A DNA stretch of 5,202 nucleotides, from assembly GCA_003561325.1 (NCBI GenBank), contig PWWY01000210.1, positions 1-5,202 of the forward strand. Reading direction: 5' to 3'. Positions 5,036 through 5,202 of the stretch are shown here, in pieces (within the stretch, counting starts at the first letter, position 1; each line of letters starts with the position of its first letter). The stretch is from Syntrophomonadaceae bacterium (GTDB lineage Bacteria > Bacillota > Dethiobacteria > DTU022 > UBA8154). Below the pieces are notes generated by a model, which made no database searches, was not told the DNA's origin, and saw nothing but the letters and a program-made list of their open reading frames with translations. The position numbers and the translations under genes are program-made.

Positions 5036-5202
5036 TTGAAGAAACTGCTGCAGGGAATATTTTTCGGCCTATCCCTGATCCTGCCCGGCATGAGCGGGGG
5101 AACAGCTTTTGTCATGATGGGGATGTACACCCGCGTGCTCGACGATCTGTCTTCTTTAAATTTTAAACCGTATCTGATCTTTGGCCTGGGAACCGGGGGT
5201 GG
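5036..5202 (+). CDS. DUF368-family membrane protein (probable polyprenyl-phosphate transporter), C-terminus outside window
   Basis: The 55 visible codons give MKKLLQGIFFGLSLILPGMSGGTAFVMMGMYTRVLDDLSSL..., matching the N-terminal pattern of DUF368 proteins: a first membrane helix, then PGxSGGT (17-23) and GxY (29-31). DUF368 proteins are multi-pass inner-membrane proteins of about 270-310 residues; members (PopT) have been shown to help recycle the undecaprenyl-phosphate lipid carrier across the membrane for cell-wall synthesis. Only the first fifth is present, so the call rests on this motif. The start is TTG with AAGGAGG 7 bases upstream. The gene diverges from the Mo cofactor cluster and has no obvious functional link with it. 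Confidence 0.75.
   Translation, partial: MKKLLQGIFFGLSLILPGMSGGTAFVMMGMYTRVLDDLSSLNFKPYLIFGLGTGG

Noticed and set aside
1..5202. Mobile elements, CRISPR arrays, tRNA or rRNA genes
   Set aside because: No repeated spacer-repeat units, transposase-like frames, long terminal repeats, or cloverleaf patterns were seen on either strand.

Overview
The window looks like a chromosomal segment of an anaerobic, moderately GC-rich member of the Firmicutes (Clostridia; a Moorella/Peptococcaceae-like type is my guess). The grounds are strong AAGGAGG-type ribosome binding sites, many GTG and TTG start codons, a perfect CIRCE operator before groES, and a molybdenum/tungsten cofactor gene set that includes a MoeA fused to a periplasmic-binding-protein-like domain. 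The species cannot be fixed from the sequence alone.

Layout. Nearly everything reads leftward (minus strand). At the right end, a promoter near 4836-4864 starts a minus-strand cluster: a 55-residue cysteine-containing protein ending in CQLGCF (4601-4768, too short for routine ORF listing), a structured gap with a terminator/attenuator-like hairpin (4510-4556), moeA (3144-4397), a second MoeA carrying a C-terminal PBP-like domain (1140-3065), another structured gap (964-1139), and a MogA/MoaB-family gene (415-963). A short hairpin with a nine-U tract (319-340) appears to end the cluster. Next comes groES with its own promoter and CIRCE element (247-273); its C-terminus runs off the left edge. 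On the plus strand, diverging from the small-protein promoter, the first 55 codons of a DUF368-type membrane protein run off the right edge from 5036.

How the genes work together. MogA adenylates molybdopterin and MoeA uses the adenylylated form to insert molybdate (or tungstate), so the mog-moeA-moeA2 set covers the last two steps of cofactor maturation. Two different MoeA paralogs in one cluster, one with a putative ligand-binding domain, suggest separate or metal-sensing roles (inference). The small protein heads the cluster and is the least understood part. The groES and DUF368 genes are neighbours with unrelated functions (protein folding; probable undecaprenyl-phosphate recycling).

Most interesting: the unnamed 55-residue protein, the two leader-like structured gaps (one of which recalls the Moco riboswitch and needs a covariance-model test), and the near absence of ATG starts in the cofactor cluster.
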